From the NCBI GenBank assembly GCA_035690725.1, contig DASSKF010000058.1, forward strand, positions 1-33,155: 33,155 bases of DNA, given 5' to 3'. This DNA comes from DASSKF01 sp035690725 (GTDB lineage: Bacteria > Actinomycetota > Actinomycetes > Actinomycetales > Dermatophilaceae). The notes under the pieces are model-generated. The model had not been told where the DNA came from. It was given only the letters and a program-made list of their open reading frames with translations, and did no database searches. Shown here in pieces: positions 15,142-23,366 of this stretch; the first letter of the stretch is position 1; the number at the start of each line of letters is the position of its first letter. The position numbers and the translations under genes are program-made.

Positions 15142-16407
15142 TCAGGCGGGCACGACCAGGCCGGCGCGCAGCAGCTGGCGGGCGAGCTGAACGGCCTCCT
15201 CGGGGTCGTCGAGCAGGCCGGCCACCGCGACGGGGTCGCCGGCGAGCGCGAGCCGGACACCGCTCGCGCGGTGGGCCGGGACGGTCAGCTCCCCCGCCCG
15301 GCTGCGGACCAGGACCGAGCCGTCGTCGCGGCTCTCGAGACGGGGCGCCAGGTGCGCCCGGGCGACGACCCGCGACGTGCCGGTGAGGTCGGCGGCGGCC
15401 GCCAGCTGGGCGAGCGGCCCGAGCGGGGCCGGCCGGCCGCTGTCCCGACCCTGCGCGTCGAGGGCCGCGGCAAGCTGCTCGTCCGGCACGGAGCGGACGG
15501 CGTCGACCAGCCGGACGCGGACCGCGTCGGCGTGCTCGTGCAGCTGGGCCGCATCGCCCACCTCCACGCCGAGGGGCAGCGACGCCCGGACGTCCTCGTC
15601 GGCAGCGAGCTCGGCGAGGGCGAGGCGGGTCAGCTGCTGGGCGAGGTGGTGGCGGTGCCAGGTGTGCACGCCGATCGTCAGGTGGGTGCTCACCCCACCG
15701 AGTGCGGTGGCCGCGTGCAGGTAGCCACGCGGGAGGTAGAGGCAGTCCCCCGGCCGCAGCACGACGTCGAGGACCGGGTCGCTGGCGGCGACCTGCTCGA
15801 CGGCGCTGCGGCGGCCGGTCCAGAGCTGGTCGCGCAGTGGTGCGGGGTGGACCGGCTCGTGGATGAACCAGCGCTTCTCGCCCTGCACCTGCACGACGAA
15901 CACGTCGTGCACGTCGTAGTGGTCGGCGAAGCCGCGCGCCTGGGGCGGGGTGACGTACGCGTTGACCTGGACCGGGTGGCCCAGGTCGGCGGAGAGCTGC
16001 TGGCCGAAGTCGACGAGCGGCGGCCAGACGCGGTGCAGCGCCTGCAGCACCATGGTCGAGCCGTCGGCGAACAGCCGCAGCAGCCGGTCCTCGTCGACCT
16101 GGTCGCTGATCGTGGCCCCGGCGCCGCCTCCACTGGTGAACGCCCGGTCCCCCAGCGTGGTGCCGTCCTTGGCCATCCGCAGGAAGGGGGCGCGCAGCCC
16201 CCGGCGGGAGACCAGCTCGTCGACGGCCTCCGGGCCGAACAGGTCGGAGACGTCGCCGACCCCGTCGCCCCGCTCGGTGGACCGCAGCCACGGCGTGCGC
16301 CCCCACGCCTTCTCGGCGAACGACTCGAGGTCGTCGCCCACGAGACGGGCGAGCGCCGGGCGCCCGAGGGGTCCCCGGGCGCCCGGCGTTGTTGAGCCTC
16401 CCGTCAT
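15142..16407 (-). CDS. Cupin-4 / JmjC-type Fe(II)-2-oxoglutarate oxygenase
   Basis: This 421-residue protein resembles the YcfD/RoxA-like ribosomal oxygenase group. The Fe(II) facial triad is visible as His163-x-Asp165 in FADHYDVHDVFVVQVQGEKRW and a second His231 in LPRGYLHAATALGG; Lys178 or a neighbour is placed to bind 2-oxoglutarate. C-terminal dimerisation and winged-helix-like segments follow. Characterised relatives hydroxylate residues of ribosomal proteins (YcfD: an Arg of uL16), but actinobacterial members are largely unassigned. Its ATG directly follows the stop of the Gly/Asp repeat-protein gene with no intervening base (TAGATG), and the Fe-S gene starts 6 bases after its stop. This makes one tight operon and suggests a shared job. 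Whether the small protein is its substrate is open. Confidence 0.88.
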   Translation of the reverse strand: MTGGSTTPGARGPLGRPALARLVGDDLESFAEKAWGRTPWLRSTERGDGVGDVSDLFGPEAVDELVSRRGLRAPFLRMAKDGTTLGDRAFTSGGGAGATISDQVDEDRLLRLFADGSTMVLQALHRVWPPLVDFGQQLSADLGHPVQVNAYVTPPQARGFADHYDVHDVFVVQVQGEKRWFIHEPVHPAPLRDQLWTGRRSAVEQVAASDPVLDVVLRPGDCLYLPRGYLHAATALGGVSTHLTIGVHTWHRHHLAQQLTRLALAELAADEDVRASLPLGVEVGDAAQLHEHADAVRVRLVDAVRSVPDEQLAAALDAQGRDSGRPAPLGPLAQLAAAADLTGTSRVVARAHLAPRLESRDDGSVLVRSRAGELTVPAHRASGVRLALAGDPVAVAGLLDDPEEAVQLARQLLRAGLVVPA

Positions 16408-16728
16408 CTACCGGGCGGCGTCGTCGGCGCCACCGTCGGCGCCACCGTCACTCACCCCCGGCACGCCGCCGGCCCCGCCGTCTGCCGTGCCCTCGGCACC
16501 GCTGTCGACCGGACCACCGTCCGCGCCACCGTCGGCACCCCCGTCACTCACGCCCGGCACCCCGGCCGCCCCGCCGTCCGCCGTGCCCTCGGCACCGCTG
16601 TCGACCGGACCGCCGTCGGCGCCACCGTCGGCACCCCCGTCAGCACCCCCGTCACTCACGCCCGGAACCCCGGCCGCACCGCCGTCGGCCGGGCCCTCGG
16701 TGGTCGGGTCGTCGTTCGAGTTGCTCAT
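16408..16728 (-). CDS. Small acidic Gly/Asp/Ala repeat protein of unknown function
   Basis: This 106-residue protein consists of a short Asn/Asp/Thr leader (residues 1-12) and two and a half long repeats. The units span residues 18-53 (36 residues) and 54-85 (32 residues), with a partial copy at 86-106. Each opens with GVPGVSDGGADGGAD, followed in the two full copies by GGPVDSGAEGTADGG. There is no Cys, aromatic residue, Lys or hydrophobic core, and the only basic residue is the final Arg, so it is probably disordered. The ATG has a textbook AAGGAG site 8 bases upstream, which argues for real translation. The stop touches the oxygenase start codon. I know no family for it; a modified precursor, a Ca2+-binding or spacer protein, or a leader coupling translation to the oxygenase are all possible. 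Confidence 0.75.
   Translation of the reverse strand: MSNSNDDPTTEGPADGGAAGVPGVSDGGADGGADGGADGGPVDSGAEGTADGGAAGVPGVSDGGADGGADGGPVDSGAEGTADGGAGGVPGVSDGGADGGADDAAR
16411..16677. repeat. Tandem 96/108-base repeat encoding the Gly/Asp protein
   Basis: Two near-identical long units and one partial unit lie head to tail, differing mainly by one extra 12-base GCC-rich sub-repeat in the first unit. Inside each unit, 12-base sub-repeats encode Gly-Ala-Asp-Gly. Copy number is likely variable between strains. Confidence 0.85.
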
Positions 16729-16802
16729 GTCCAGCTCCTTCGCTGCCTCGCAGGCGTCGTTCTTCGGATGCGTCCGGGTGCCACGAGCGGACGCCCGCGC
16801 GA

Positions 16803-16817
16803 GGAGTCGGTGACTCC
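16803..16817 (-). terminator. Short hairpin downstream of ndk
   Basis: GGAGTC and GACTCC form a perfect 6-base stem with a 3-base loop in the 151-base gap between ndk and the repeat-protein gene, about 63 bases after the ndk stop. It may end the ileS operon transcript. No T-run is present and the stem is short. Confidence 0.35.
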
Positions 16818-16879
16818 CGCCCACGTCCTTGTGTACTCCGATCTGCGGCGCGCGCCACTCGAGAGCGGGCCGAGCGCCG

Positions 16880-17332
16880 TCAGCCCTGGGCGAACTCCGG
16901 GAACCAGATGCCGATCTCCCGCCGCGCGGACTCCTGGGAGTCCGAGCCGTGCACGATGTTCTGCTGCACCTTCAGCCCCCAGTCGCGGCCGAGGTCGCCG
17001 CGGATGGTGCCGGGCAGCGCGGCGGTGGGGTCGGTGGCGCCGGCCAGCGCGCGGAACCCCTCGATGCAGCGCTCCCCCTCGATGACGGCCGCGGTGACCG
17101 GGCCCGAGCTCATGAACTCGAGCAGCGGCCCGTAGAAGGGCTTGCCCTCGTGCTCCGCGTAGTGCCGGACCAGGCGGTCGCGGTCGGGGGTCAGGACGCT
17201 GAGCGCGCTGATCGTGTAGCCCTTCGCCTCGATGCGGCGCAGCACCTCGCCGGTCAGCCCACGGCGGAAGCCGTCCGGCTTGACGAGGACCAGCGACCGC
17301 TCGGTCGTCGACGTCTTCGTGGAATCGCTCAC
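16880..17332 (-). CDS. ndk: Nucleoside-diphosphate kinase
   Basis: This 150-residue enzyme passes the gamma-phosphate of ATP to NDPs through a phosphohistidine. The catalytic His128 lies in NIVHGSDS, and the N-terminal TERSLVLVKPDGFRRGL and the MSSGPVTAAVIEGE segments are family hallmarks. It carries about ten extra residues at the N-terminus compared with many Ndk proteins. It starts with GTG 9 bases after the DUF4233 stop and is the last gene of the T-box operon, downstream of folC as in many actinobacteria. No good ribosome binding site is visible, so coupling to the gene before is likely. Confidence 0.97.
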   Translation of the reverse strand: MSDSTKTSTTERSLVLVKPDGFRRGLTGEVLRRIEAKGYTISALSVLTPDRDRLVRHYAEHEGKPFYGPLLEFMSSGPVTAAVIEGERCIEGFRALAGATDPTAALPGTIRGDLGRDWGLKVQQNIVHGSDSQESARREIGIWFPEFAQG

Positions 17333-17341
17333 GCGGCGACC

Positions 17342-17830
17342 CTATCCGGCGCGGGAGTCCTCCCCACGCGAGGTCGCGCCGTGCTCGCCCTCACGCTCCT
17401 GCTGCTCGACGTAGGCCGCGGTCAGCGCGTCCATCCGCCGGCCCTGCACGAGGGCGGTCACCCACAACGCGAGGAACACGATGGCGACGAGCAGCATGGG
17501 CAGCACCACGACGCTCATGGCGAAGGTGACCAGCTGCAGCACCCAGCCGAGCGTGACGCCCCACGGACGGCGCAGCAGTCCCGCGTCGACGACGCAGAGC
17601 ACGGCCACGACGCAGCCGACGGCGAGCAGCGCGCCCGACTGCGGGTCCCCGTGGCTGGCCGCGAGCCGGTTCGCCACCAGCGCCCAGAAGAACACGGCCA
17701 GGCCCTGGGAGCCGATGACCACCGCCGCGAACCGGCGGGTCATCCGCTCTGGGACGCCGTAGAGGTAGTGCCGCACCACCCCATCGTCCCATCGGTATGC
17801 CGACTCGACGGCTCCGGTGCCGCGGCTCAC
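17342..17830 (-). CDS. DUF4233 membrane protein
   Basis: This 162-residue protein has four membrane helices (around FAAVVIGSQGLAVFFWALVAN, LLAVGCVVAVLCVVDAGLL, VTLGWVLQLVTFAMSVVVLP and MLLVAIVFLALWVTALVQG). It matches the DUF4233 family that sits between folC and ndk throughout actinobacteria; its function is unknown. The GTG start overlaps the folC stop by GTGA. An ATG about 30 codons in (MTRRFAAVV) lies just before the first helix and is an alternative start. The C-terminus is charged and cytoplasmic. Confidence 0.88.
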   Translation of the reverse strand: MSRGTGAVESAYRWDDGVVRHYLYGVPERMTRRFAAVVIGSQGLAVFFWALVANRLAASHGDPQSGALLAVGCVVAVLCVVDAGLLRRPWGVTLGWVLQLVTFAMSVVVLPMLLVAIVFLALWVTALVQGRRMDALTAAYVEQQEREGEHGATSRGEDSRAG

Positions 17831-19215
17831 GTGTCCGTCGCGCCGAGCAGCATCCGCACCTCGGCGGCGGTGAAGACCGACCCGGTGGCGATGACGCCGC
17901 CCCCGGGCCCGCCCTCGTCGGCGATCCCCGCCGCCGTGTCGAGCGCGTCGGGCAGGTCGCGCACGACCGTGACGCGGTCCTCGCCGAAGACCTCGCCGGC
18001 CAGGGCGCCGAGCCGCTCGGGCCTCATGGCGCGGGAGCTGCTGGTGCGGGTGGCGACGAGGTGGTCGAAGACCGGTTCGAGGGCCTCGAGGATCCCCGCG
18101 GCGTCCTTGTCCTCGAAGATCGCGACGACGCCGACGAGGCGGATGAAGGTGAACGAGTCGCGCAGGGCCTCGCGCAGCGCGAGGGCGCCGGCGGGGTTGT
18201 GGGCGGCGTCGACCATGACGGTCGGCGAGCGGCGCACGATCTCCATGCGTCCCGGTGAGGTGACCCGGCCGAGCGCGGTTGCGAGCACCTCGGGCTCGAC
18301 CCGCTGCTCGCCGCCGCCGAGGAACGCCTCCACCGCCGCGATCGCCGTGGCGGCGTTGTGCGCCTGGTGCTCGCCGTGCAGCGGCAGGAACAGGTCGCGG
18401 TAGTCCCCGCCCAGGCCGCGCACCGAGAGCTGCTGGCCCCCCACGGCGACCTCGCGGGTGAGCAGGCCGAACTGCTCCCCCTCCACGGCGAGCGTGGCGC
18501 CGACCTCCTCGGCGCGGTCCTGCAGGATGTGCAGGACCTCCGGCAGCTGTTCGGAGGTGACGGTGATGGCCCCGGGTTTGATGATGCCGGACTTCTCAGT
18601 CGCGATCTGCTCGACGCTGGAGCCGAGGAACCGCTCGTGGTCGACGCCGACCGGTGTGACGACGGAGACGATCCCGTCGGCCACGTTGGTGGCGTCCCAG
18701 GCACCGCCCATGCCCACCTCGACCACGGCCACGTCCACCGGCGCGTCGGCGAACGCCGCGTAGGCGACCGCGACGAGCACCTCGAAGTAGGTCATCCGCG
18801 GACCGCCCTCGGCGAGCGAGCGGGCGTCGACCATCTCCACGAAGGGGATCGCGTCGGCATACGCGGCGAGGAACTTCTCCTCCGGGATCGGGCTGCCGTT
18901 CAAGGAGATCCGCTCCCGGACGTCGTGCAGGTGTGGTGAGGTGAACCGTCCCGTCGACAGCCCGGTCTCGCGCAGGACCCGCTCGATCATGCGGGTGGTG
19001 GAGGTCTTGCCGTTCGTGCCGGTCACGTGCACCACCGGGAACGCCCGCTGCGGGTCGCCCATCAGCTCCATGACCGCGGCGATGCGGTCCAGGCTCGGCA
19101 CCAGGTCGTGCTCGGGGGCCCGGGAGAGGATGGACTCCTCCGCCTCGCGCATCCTCCTGCGCAGCTCGAGTGCCTCAGCAGCAGCCTGCTGCCGGGCGTC
19201 CGGTCGACCGCTCAC
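17827..19215 (-). CDS. folC: Folylpolyglutamate synthase / dihydrofolate synthase
   Basis: This 462-residue Mur-ligase-fold enzyme adds glutamate to folates (and to dihydropteroate in bifunctional members). The ATP-binding P-loop is VTGTNGKTSTTRM; the folate-family segments FTSPHLHDVRERI, VEVGMGGAWDATNV and EKSGIIKPG follow. The C-terminal domain starts near MVDAAHNPAGALAL. The GTG start overlaps the GNAT stop by GTGA, and the stop overlaps the DUF4233 start in the same way. In most actinobacteria folC follows valS; here it follows ileS and a GNAT gene, with valS on the other strand. Confidence 0.96.
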   Translation of the reverse strand: MSGRPDARQQAAAEALELRRRMREAEESILSRAPEHDLVPSLDRIAAVMELMGDPQRAFPVVHVTGTNGKTSTTRMIERVLRETGLSTGRFTSPHLHDVRERISLNGSPIPEEKFLAAYADAIPFVEMVDARSLAEGGPRMTYFEVLVAVAYAAFADAPVDVAVVEVGMGGAWDATNVADGIVSVVTPVGVDHERFLGSSVEQIATEKSGIIKPGAITVTSEQLPEVLHILQDRAEEVGATLAVEGEQFGLLTREVAVGGQQLSVRGLGGDYRDLFLPLHGEHQAHNAATAIAAVEAFLGGGEQRVEPEVLATALGRVTSPGRMEIVRRSPTVMVDAAHNPAGALALREALRDSFTFIRLVGVVAIFEDKDAAGILEALEPVFDHLVATRTSSSRAMRPERLGALAGEVFGEDRVTVVRDLPDALDTAAGIADEGGPGGGVIATGSVFTAAEVRMLLGATDT

Positions 19216-19730
19216 GGCTGCTCCTCCTGCCCGGTCAGCGTCCTGCGCATCCAGATGTCGTCCGGCACGCCGCCTCCCCCGGACTCCCGGGCGAACTCGA
19301 CGAATCCGTTGCTGCGGTAGAACGCCTCGGCACCGCTGTTGCCCTCGATGTAGGACAGCTGGAGCTCCTCGTGGTGGTCCCGAGCGGCCCGCTCGAGCAC
19401 GGCGCCGAGCAGCGCGCTCCCGATGCCGCGCCCCTGCAGCTCCGGCAGCACGTAGAGCTTCCACAGCACGAGGTGTCCCTCGCGCGGTCCGACGGTGGCC
19501 ACACCGACGACCCGGCCGTCGAGCTCCGCGACGGTGACCCGGCCTGCCCGGATCGCGGGGACGGTCGCCTCCTCGGTCCACCACTTGGCCAGCCCGGCCT
19601 GGATGTAGTCCTCGCCGGCGATGCTGTAGTACGTCGCCGGCCAGGTCGTGCGGCCGACGGTGAGGACACCCTGCAGGTCGTCACCCGTGGCCTGCCGGAT
19701 GGTGACGTCGTGGGTCGTGCGGGCGGTCAC
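19212..19730 (-). CDS. GNAT-family N-acetyltransferase
   Basis: This 172-residue acetyltransferase fold starts with VTIRQATGDDLQGVLTV. Motif A, which binds acetyl-CoA, reads LYVLPELQGRGIGSALLGAV, followed by motif B (LSYIEGNSGAEAFYRSNGFVEFAR). The substrate is not predictable; small-molecule amines and protein N-termini are the common options. The GTG start overlaps the ileS stop by GTGA, and the stop overlaps folC in the same way, so it is translationally embedded between two essential genes. Confidence 0.92.
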   Translation of the reverse strand: MTARTTHDVTIRQATGDDLQGVLTVGRTTWPATYYSIAGEDYIQAGLAKWWTEEATVPAIRAGRVTVAELDGRVVGVATVGPREGHLVLWKLYVLPELQGRGIGSALLGAVLERAARDHHEELQLSYIEGNSGAEAFYRSNGFVEFARESGGGGVPDDIWMRRTLTGQEEQP

Positions 19731-22700
19731 CGCCGGGCCACCAGGATGTCGATCTTGCGGTCGTCGCCGACGACGGCCGACGTGCCGCGGTTGCCGGGCA
19801 GGGCGTGCGCCGCCCCGGCCGACCCGAACTGGACGGCCAAGGTCTCCTCCATGATCAGCTGCTGGTGGGCGACGGTGGCCTGCCACACCTCGTCGTCGCC
19901 GGTGATGGTGAGGCTGATCCGGTCGCTCACGTCCAGGCCGGCCTCGCGACGGGCCTGCTGCACTGCGCGGATGACGTCGCGGGCGAGGCCCTCCTGGGCG
20001 AGCTCGGGGGTGACCTCGGTGTCGAGCACGACGAAGCCCCGGCCGGGCAGCATCGTGCTGGCCCGCGACGAGGCGGCGCTCCCACCGTCACCGCCCTGCT
20101 CGAGCACCGTCTCGAGGGTGAACTCGCTCGGGAGCAGGGCGAGCCCTCCGGCCGTCACGGTCCCGTCGTCGCCGACCGACCAGTCGCCGGCCTTGCTCGC
20201 CCGGATCGCCTGCTGGACGTCCTTGCCGAGCCGGGGGCCGGCCGCACGGGCGTTGACGACCAGCCGCTGGCTCACGCCGAAGTCGCCCTGGTCGGCCGTC
20301 GCGAGGTCGACCAGCGTCAGCTGGCGCACGTTCACCTCGTCGCTGACCAGGTCGGCGAAGGGCTGCAGCGCCCGCGGGTCGGGCGTGACGACGGTCAGGT
20401 CGCCCAGCGGCAGCCGGACCCGCAGCCCCTCAGCCTTGCGCAGCGCCAGCGCGGCGGAGCAGACCTCCCGGGCCCGGTCCATGGCGGCGACCAGCTGGTC
20501 GTCCTCGGGTCCCCCCTGAGCGGGAGGTGCCCCCAGGTCGGACGGGTCCGGGCAGTCGGCCAGGTGGACCGACCGGCCCCCGGTCAGGCCGCGCCAGATC
20601 TCCTCGGTCGTGAACGGGAGCAGCGGCGCCGCCACCCGGGTCACGACCTCCAGGGCGGTGTAGAGCGTGTCGAACGCCTGCCCCGTGTCGCTCGCGCCGT
20701 CACCACCGGCCGTGTCCCAGAAGCGGTCCCGGGACCGGCGGATGTACCAGTTGGTCAGCACGTCGAGGAAGCCGCGGGTCGCGTCGCAGGCCGACGCGAT
20801 GTCATACGCGTCGAGCCGGTCGCGCACCTCCTCGACGTAGCGGCGCAGCTTGGCGAGCAGGTAGCGGTCGAGGACGTGGTCGGACGCCGTCGACCACCGC
20901 GCCTCGTAGCCGGCCCCGCCGACCGCGTTGGCGTAGAGCGCGAAGAAGTACCACGCGTTCCACAACGGGATCATGACCTGGCGCACGCCGTCGCGGATGC
21001 CCTGCTCGGTGACGACGAGGTTGCCGCCGCGCAGGATCGGCGAGGACATGAGGAACCAGCGCATCGCATCGGCCCCGTCGCGCTCGAACACCTCGGTGAC
21101 GTCCGGGTAGTTGCGCAGCGACTTGCTCATCTTCTGCCCGTCGCTGCCGAGGACGATGCCGTGGCTGACGCAGTTCTCGAACGCGGGGCGGTCGAACAGC
21201 GCCGACGCCAGGATGTGCAGGGTGTAGAACCAGCCGCGCGTCTGGCCGATGTACTCCACGATGAAGTCGCCCGGGAAGTGGTGCTCGAACCAGTCCGCGT
21301 TCTCGAACGGGTAGTGCACCTGGGCGAAGCTCATCGAGCCCGAGTCGAACCACACGTCGAGCACGTCCGGCACCCGCCGCATCTGGGAACGCTGGGTGCC
21401 GGTCCGTGGATCATCGGGGTTGGGCCGGGTGAGCTCGTCGATGTAGGGCCGGTGCAGGTCCGGCACGGTGCTGCCGTCCTCCCGCGTCCTCGTGGGCAGC
21501 CGGCCGAAGTCGCGCTCCAGCTCCTCCAGCGACCCGTAGACGTCGATCCGCGGGTACGCGGGGTCGTCCGAGCGCCACACCGGGATCGGGCTGCCCCAGA
21601 AGCGGTTCCGGCTGATCGACCAGTCGCGGGCCCCCTGCAGCCACTTGCCGAACTGGCCGTGCTTGACGTGCTCGGGCACCCAGTTGATCTGCTCGTTCAG
21701 CTCGACCATCCGGTCCCGGAACCGGGTCACCTCGACGAACCAGCTGGAGACGGCCATGTAGATCAGCGGCTTCCGGCAGCGCCAGCAGTGCGGGTAGGAG
21801 TGGGCGTACGCCTCCCGGCGCAGCAGCACCGTGCCGTCGGTGACCGCCCCGTGCTCGGCCTGCCCCTTCGTGGCCGCCTTCAGGTGGTCGATGATCGGCA
21901 GGTTGGCGTCGAAGACCAGCATGCCGGCGTAGTCGTGCACCGGCTCGGTGAACCGGCCGTCCGGGCCAACCGGGATGACCGGCGCGATGTGCTCCCGGTC
22001 GGTGACCATCTTGTCGTCCTCACCGAAGGCGCCGGCACTGTGCACGAGCCCGGTGCCGTCCTCGGTCGTGACGAATTCCGCCTCGACCACGCGGTGGGCG
22101 TTCTCGTGCCCCTCGAAGTAGCGGAACGGCGGGGTGTAGTGCTGTCCCAGCAGGTCGGTGCCGGTGAGCCGCTCGACGACGTGCTCGCTCCAGTCCGCCT
22201 TGGCGTCGCCGAACAGGTCACGGGCGTAGGCGCCCACCCGTGCCTCGGCGAGCAGGTAGCGCTCGGTCGTGCCGGTCGCGTCCGACTCGACGACCACGTA
22301 GTCGATGTCCGGGCGGACCATGATCGCCAGGTTGGACGGGAGGGTCCACGGCGTGGTGGTCCAGACCAGGGCAAGGACCCGGTTCAGGGCTCCGTCCCGT
22401 AACCGCAGCCCGACGGTCACCGCCGGGTCGTTGCGGGTCTGGTAGACGTCCTCGTCCATGCGCAGCTCGTGGCTGGACAGCGGGGTCTGGTCGTTCCAGC
22501 AGTAGGGCAGGACGCGGAACCCCTCGTAGACCAGGCCCTTGTCGTAGAGGCTCTTGAACGCCCAGAGCACCGACTCCATGTAGTCCGGCTCGAGCGTCTT
22601 GTAGTCGTTGTCGAAGTCGACCCAGCGCCCCTGCCGGCGCACGTAGTCCTGCCACTCGTCGGTGTACTTCAGCACCGAGCTGCGGCAGGCCGCGTTGAAC

Positions 22701-23107
22701 TTCTCGACACCGAGGTCGAGGATCTCGTCCTTGGTCTTGATCCCGAGCTGGCGCATCGCCTCCAGCTCGGCGGGCAGGCCGTGGGTGTCCCACCCGAACC
22801 GGCGCTCGACCCGCCGGCCCAGCATGGTCTGGTAGCGGGGGACGACGTCCTTGACGTAGCCGGTGAGCAGGTGGCCGTAGTGCGGCAGCCCGTTGGCGAA
22901 CGGCGGGCCGTCGTAGAAGACGAACTCGTTGTCGCCGTTCTCCCCCGTGGGCCGGTTCGCGACCGACGCCTGGAAGGTGCCGTCCTCGTCCCAGTACCGC
23001 AGCACCCGCTGCTCGATCTCGGGGAAGCGCGGGCTGGGCTCGACCCCCCGCCGGTCGTCGCCGGAGTCGCTCGAGTCGGAAAGGAAGTCCACCTTGGGGT
23101 AGCTCAT
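19727..23107 (-). CDS. ileS: Isoleucyl-tRNA synthetase, long (type 2-like)
   Basis: This 1126-residue class Ia synthetase charges tRNA-Ile. The HIGH motif appears as HYGH at residues 76-79 and the KMSKS loop as KMSKS at 659-663. The CP1 editing domain lies between them, and a tRNA-binding region with a C-terminal extension follows. Length and sequence (YDGPPFANGLPHYGHLLTG, GWDTHGLPAE) match the eukaryote-like type 2 IleS found in many actinobacteria, a group known for low sensitivity to mupirocin; resistance here is inferred only. The ATG start is 14 bases from a GAGGAC site that can be sequestered in the T-box leader. It is the first gene of the ileS-GNAT-folC-DUF4233-ndk operon. Confidence 0.97.
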   Translation of the reverse strand: MSYPKVDFLSDSSDSGDDRRGVEPSPRFPEIEQRVLRYWDEDGTFQASVANRPTGENGDNEFVFYDGPPFANGLPHYGHLLTGYVKDVVPRYQTMLGRRVERRFGWDTHGLPAELEAMRQLGIKTKDEILDLGVEKFNAACRSSVLKYTDEWQDYVRRQGRWVDFDNDYKTLEPDYMESVLWAFKSLYDKGLVYEGFRVLPYCWNDQTPLSSHELRMDEDVYQTRNDPAVTVGLRLRDGALNRVLALVWTTTPWTLPSNLAIMVRPDIDYVVVESDATGTTERYLLAEARVGAYARDLFGDAKADWSEHVVERLTGTDLLGQHYTPPFRYFEGHENAHRVVEAEFVTTEDGTGLVHSAGAFGEDDKMVTDREHIAPVIPVGPDGRFTEPVHDYAGMLVFDANLPIIDHLKAATKGQAEHGAVTDGTVLLRREAYAHSYPHCWRCRKPLIYMAVSSWFVEVTRFRDRMVELNEQINWVPEHVKHGQFGKWLQGARDWSISRNRFWGSPIPVWRSDDPAYPRIDVYGSLEELERDFGRLPTRTREDGSTVPDLHRPYIDELTRPNPDDPRTGTQRSQMRRVPDVLDVWFDSGSMSFAQVHYPFENADWFEHHFPGDFIVEYIGQTRGWFYTLHILASALFDRPAFENCVSHGIVLGSDGQKMSKSLRNYPDVTEVFERDGADAMRWFLMSSPILRGGNLVVTEQGIRDGVRQVMIPLWNAWYFFALYANAVGGAGYEARWSTASDHVLDRYLLAKLRRYVEEVRDRLDAYDIASACDATRGFLDVLTNWYIRRSRDRFWDTAGGDGASDTGQAFDTLYTALEVVTRVAAPLLPFTTEEIWRGLTGGRSVHLADCPDPSDLGAPPAQGGPEDDQLVAAMDRAREVCSAALALRKAEGLRVRLPLGDLTVVTPDPRALQPFADLVSDEVNVRQLTLVDLATADQGDFGVSQRLVVNARAAGPRLGKDVQQAIRASKAGDWSVGDDGTVTAGGLALLPSEFTLETVLEQGGDGGSAASSRASTMLPGRGFVVLDTEVTPELAQEGLARDVIRAVQQARREAGLDVSDRISLTITGDDEVWQATVAHQQLIMEETLAVQFGSAGAAHALPGNRGTSAVVGDDRKIDILVARR

Positions 23108-23366
23108 CGCGTCGCGTGCCTGTCCTCGTCTGTGCCGTGCGCCTCTTCACGAGGACGACGTCGCCCGGACCTGCCGGGCAGCACCGCGGTACCACCTCGC
23201 TTGCCGCACCCGCCCTGCCAGCGGCAGGGACGGCACACGACCGCTCGTCGCAGGCTGTGACGGGCCCTCCCGTCCGGTTCTACTGAGGAGCACCGCACCC
23301 CGCAGGTATGCCGTGTGGTCCCGTTCTTCCGGAGGCTCGCCGCTGATCACGGCTCAAGCGCCGGTA
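23108..23366 (-). ncRNA. Ile-specific T-box leader (translational type) of ileS
   Basis: On the minus strand the leader has a specifier loop GTGATCAGC with the Ile codon ATC (23345-23347). The AGTAGAACCGG segment and a GACGGG/CCCGTC stem (23259-23274) come next. The conserved T-box AGGTGGTACCGCGG (23184-23197) pairs with the uncharged tRNA end. Downstream, GTCCTCGT (23149-23156) is fully complementary to ACGAGGAC (23122-23129), which contains the ribosome binding site of ileS. Masking of that site without tRNA binding fits the translation-controlling T-boxes known from actinobacterial ileS genes. Confidence 0.93.

Noticed and set aside
16829..16860. Possible promoter for the repeat-protein operon (GTACAC/TACACA on the minus strand)
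   Set aside because: No -35 partner at a proper distance; too weak to list.
15950..17135. Ser/Pro/Ala-repeat reading frames on the plus strand over the Gly/Asp repeat gene
   Set aside because: Any frame across a 12-base-multiple repeat stays open. Only the minus-strand frame has a good ribosome binding site and sits in an operon.
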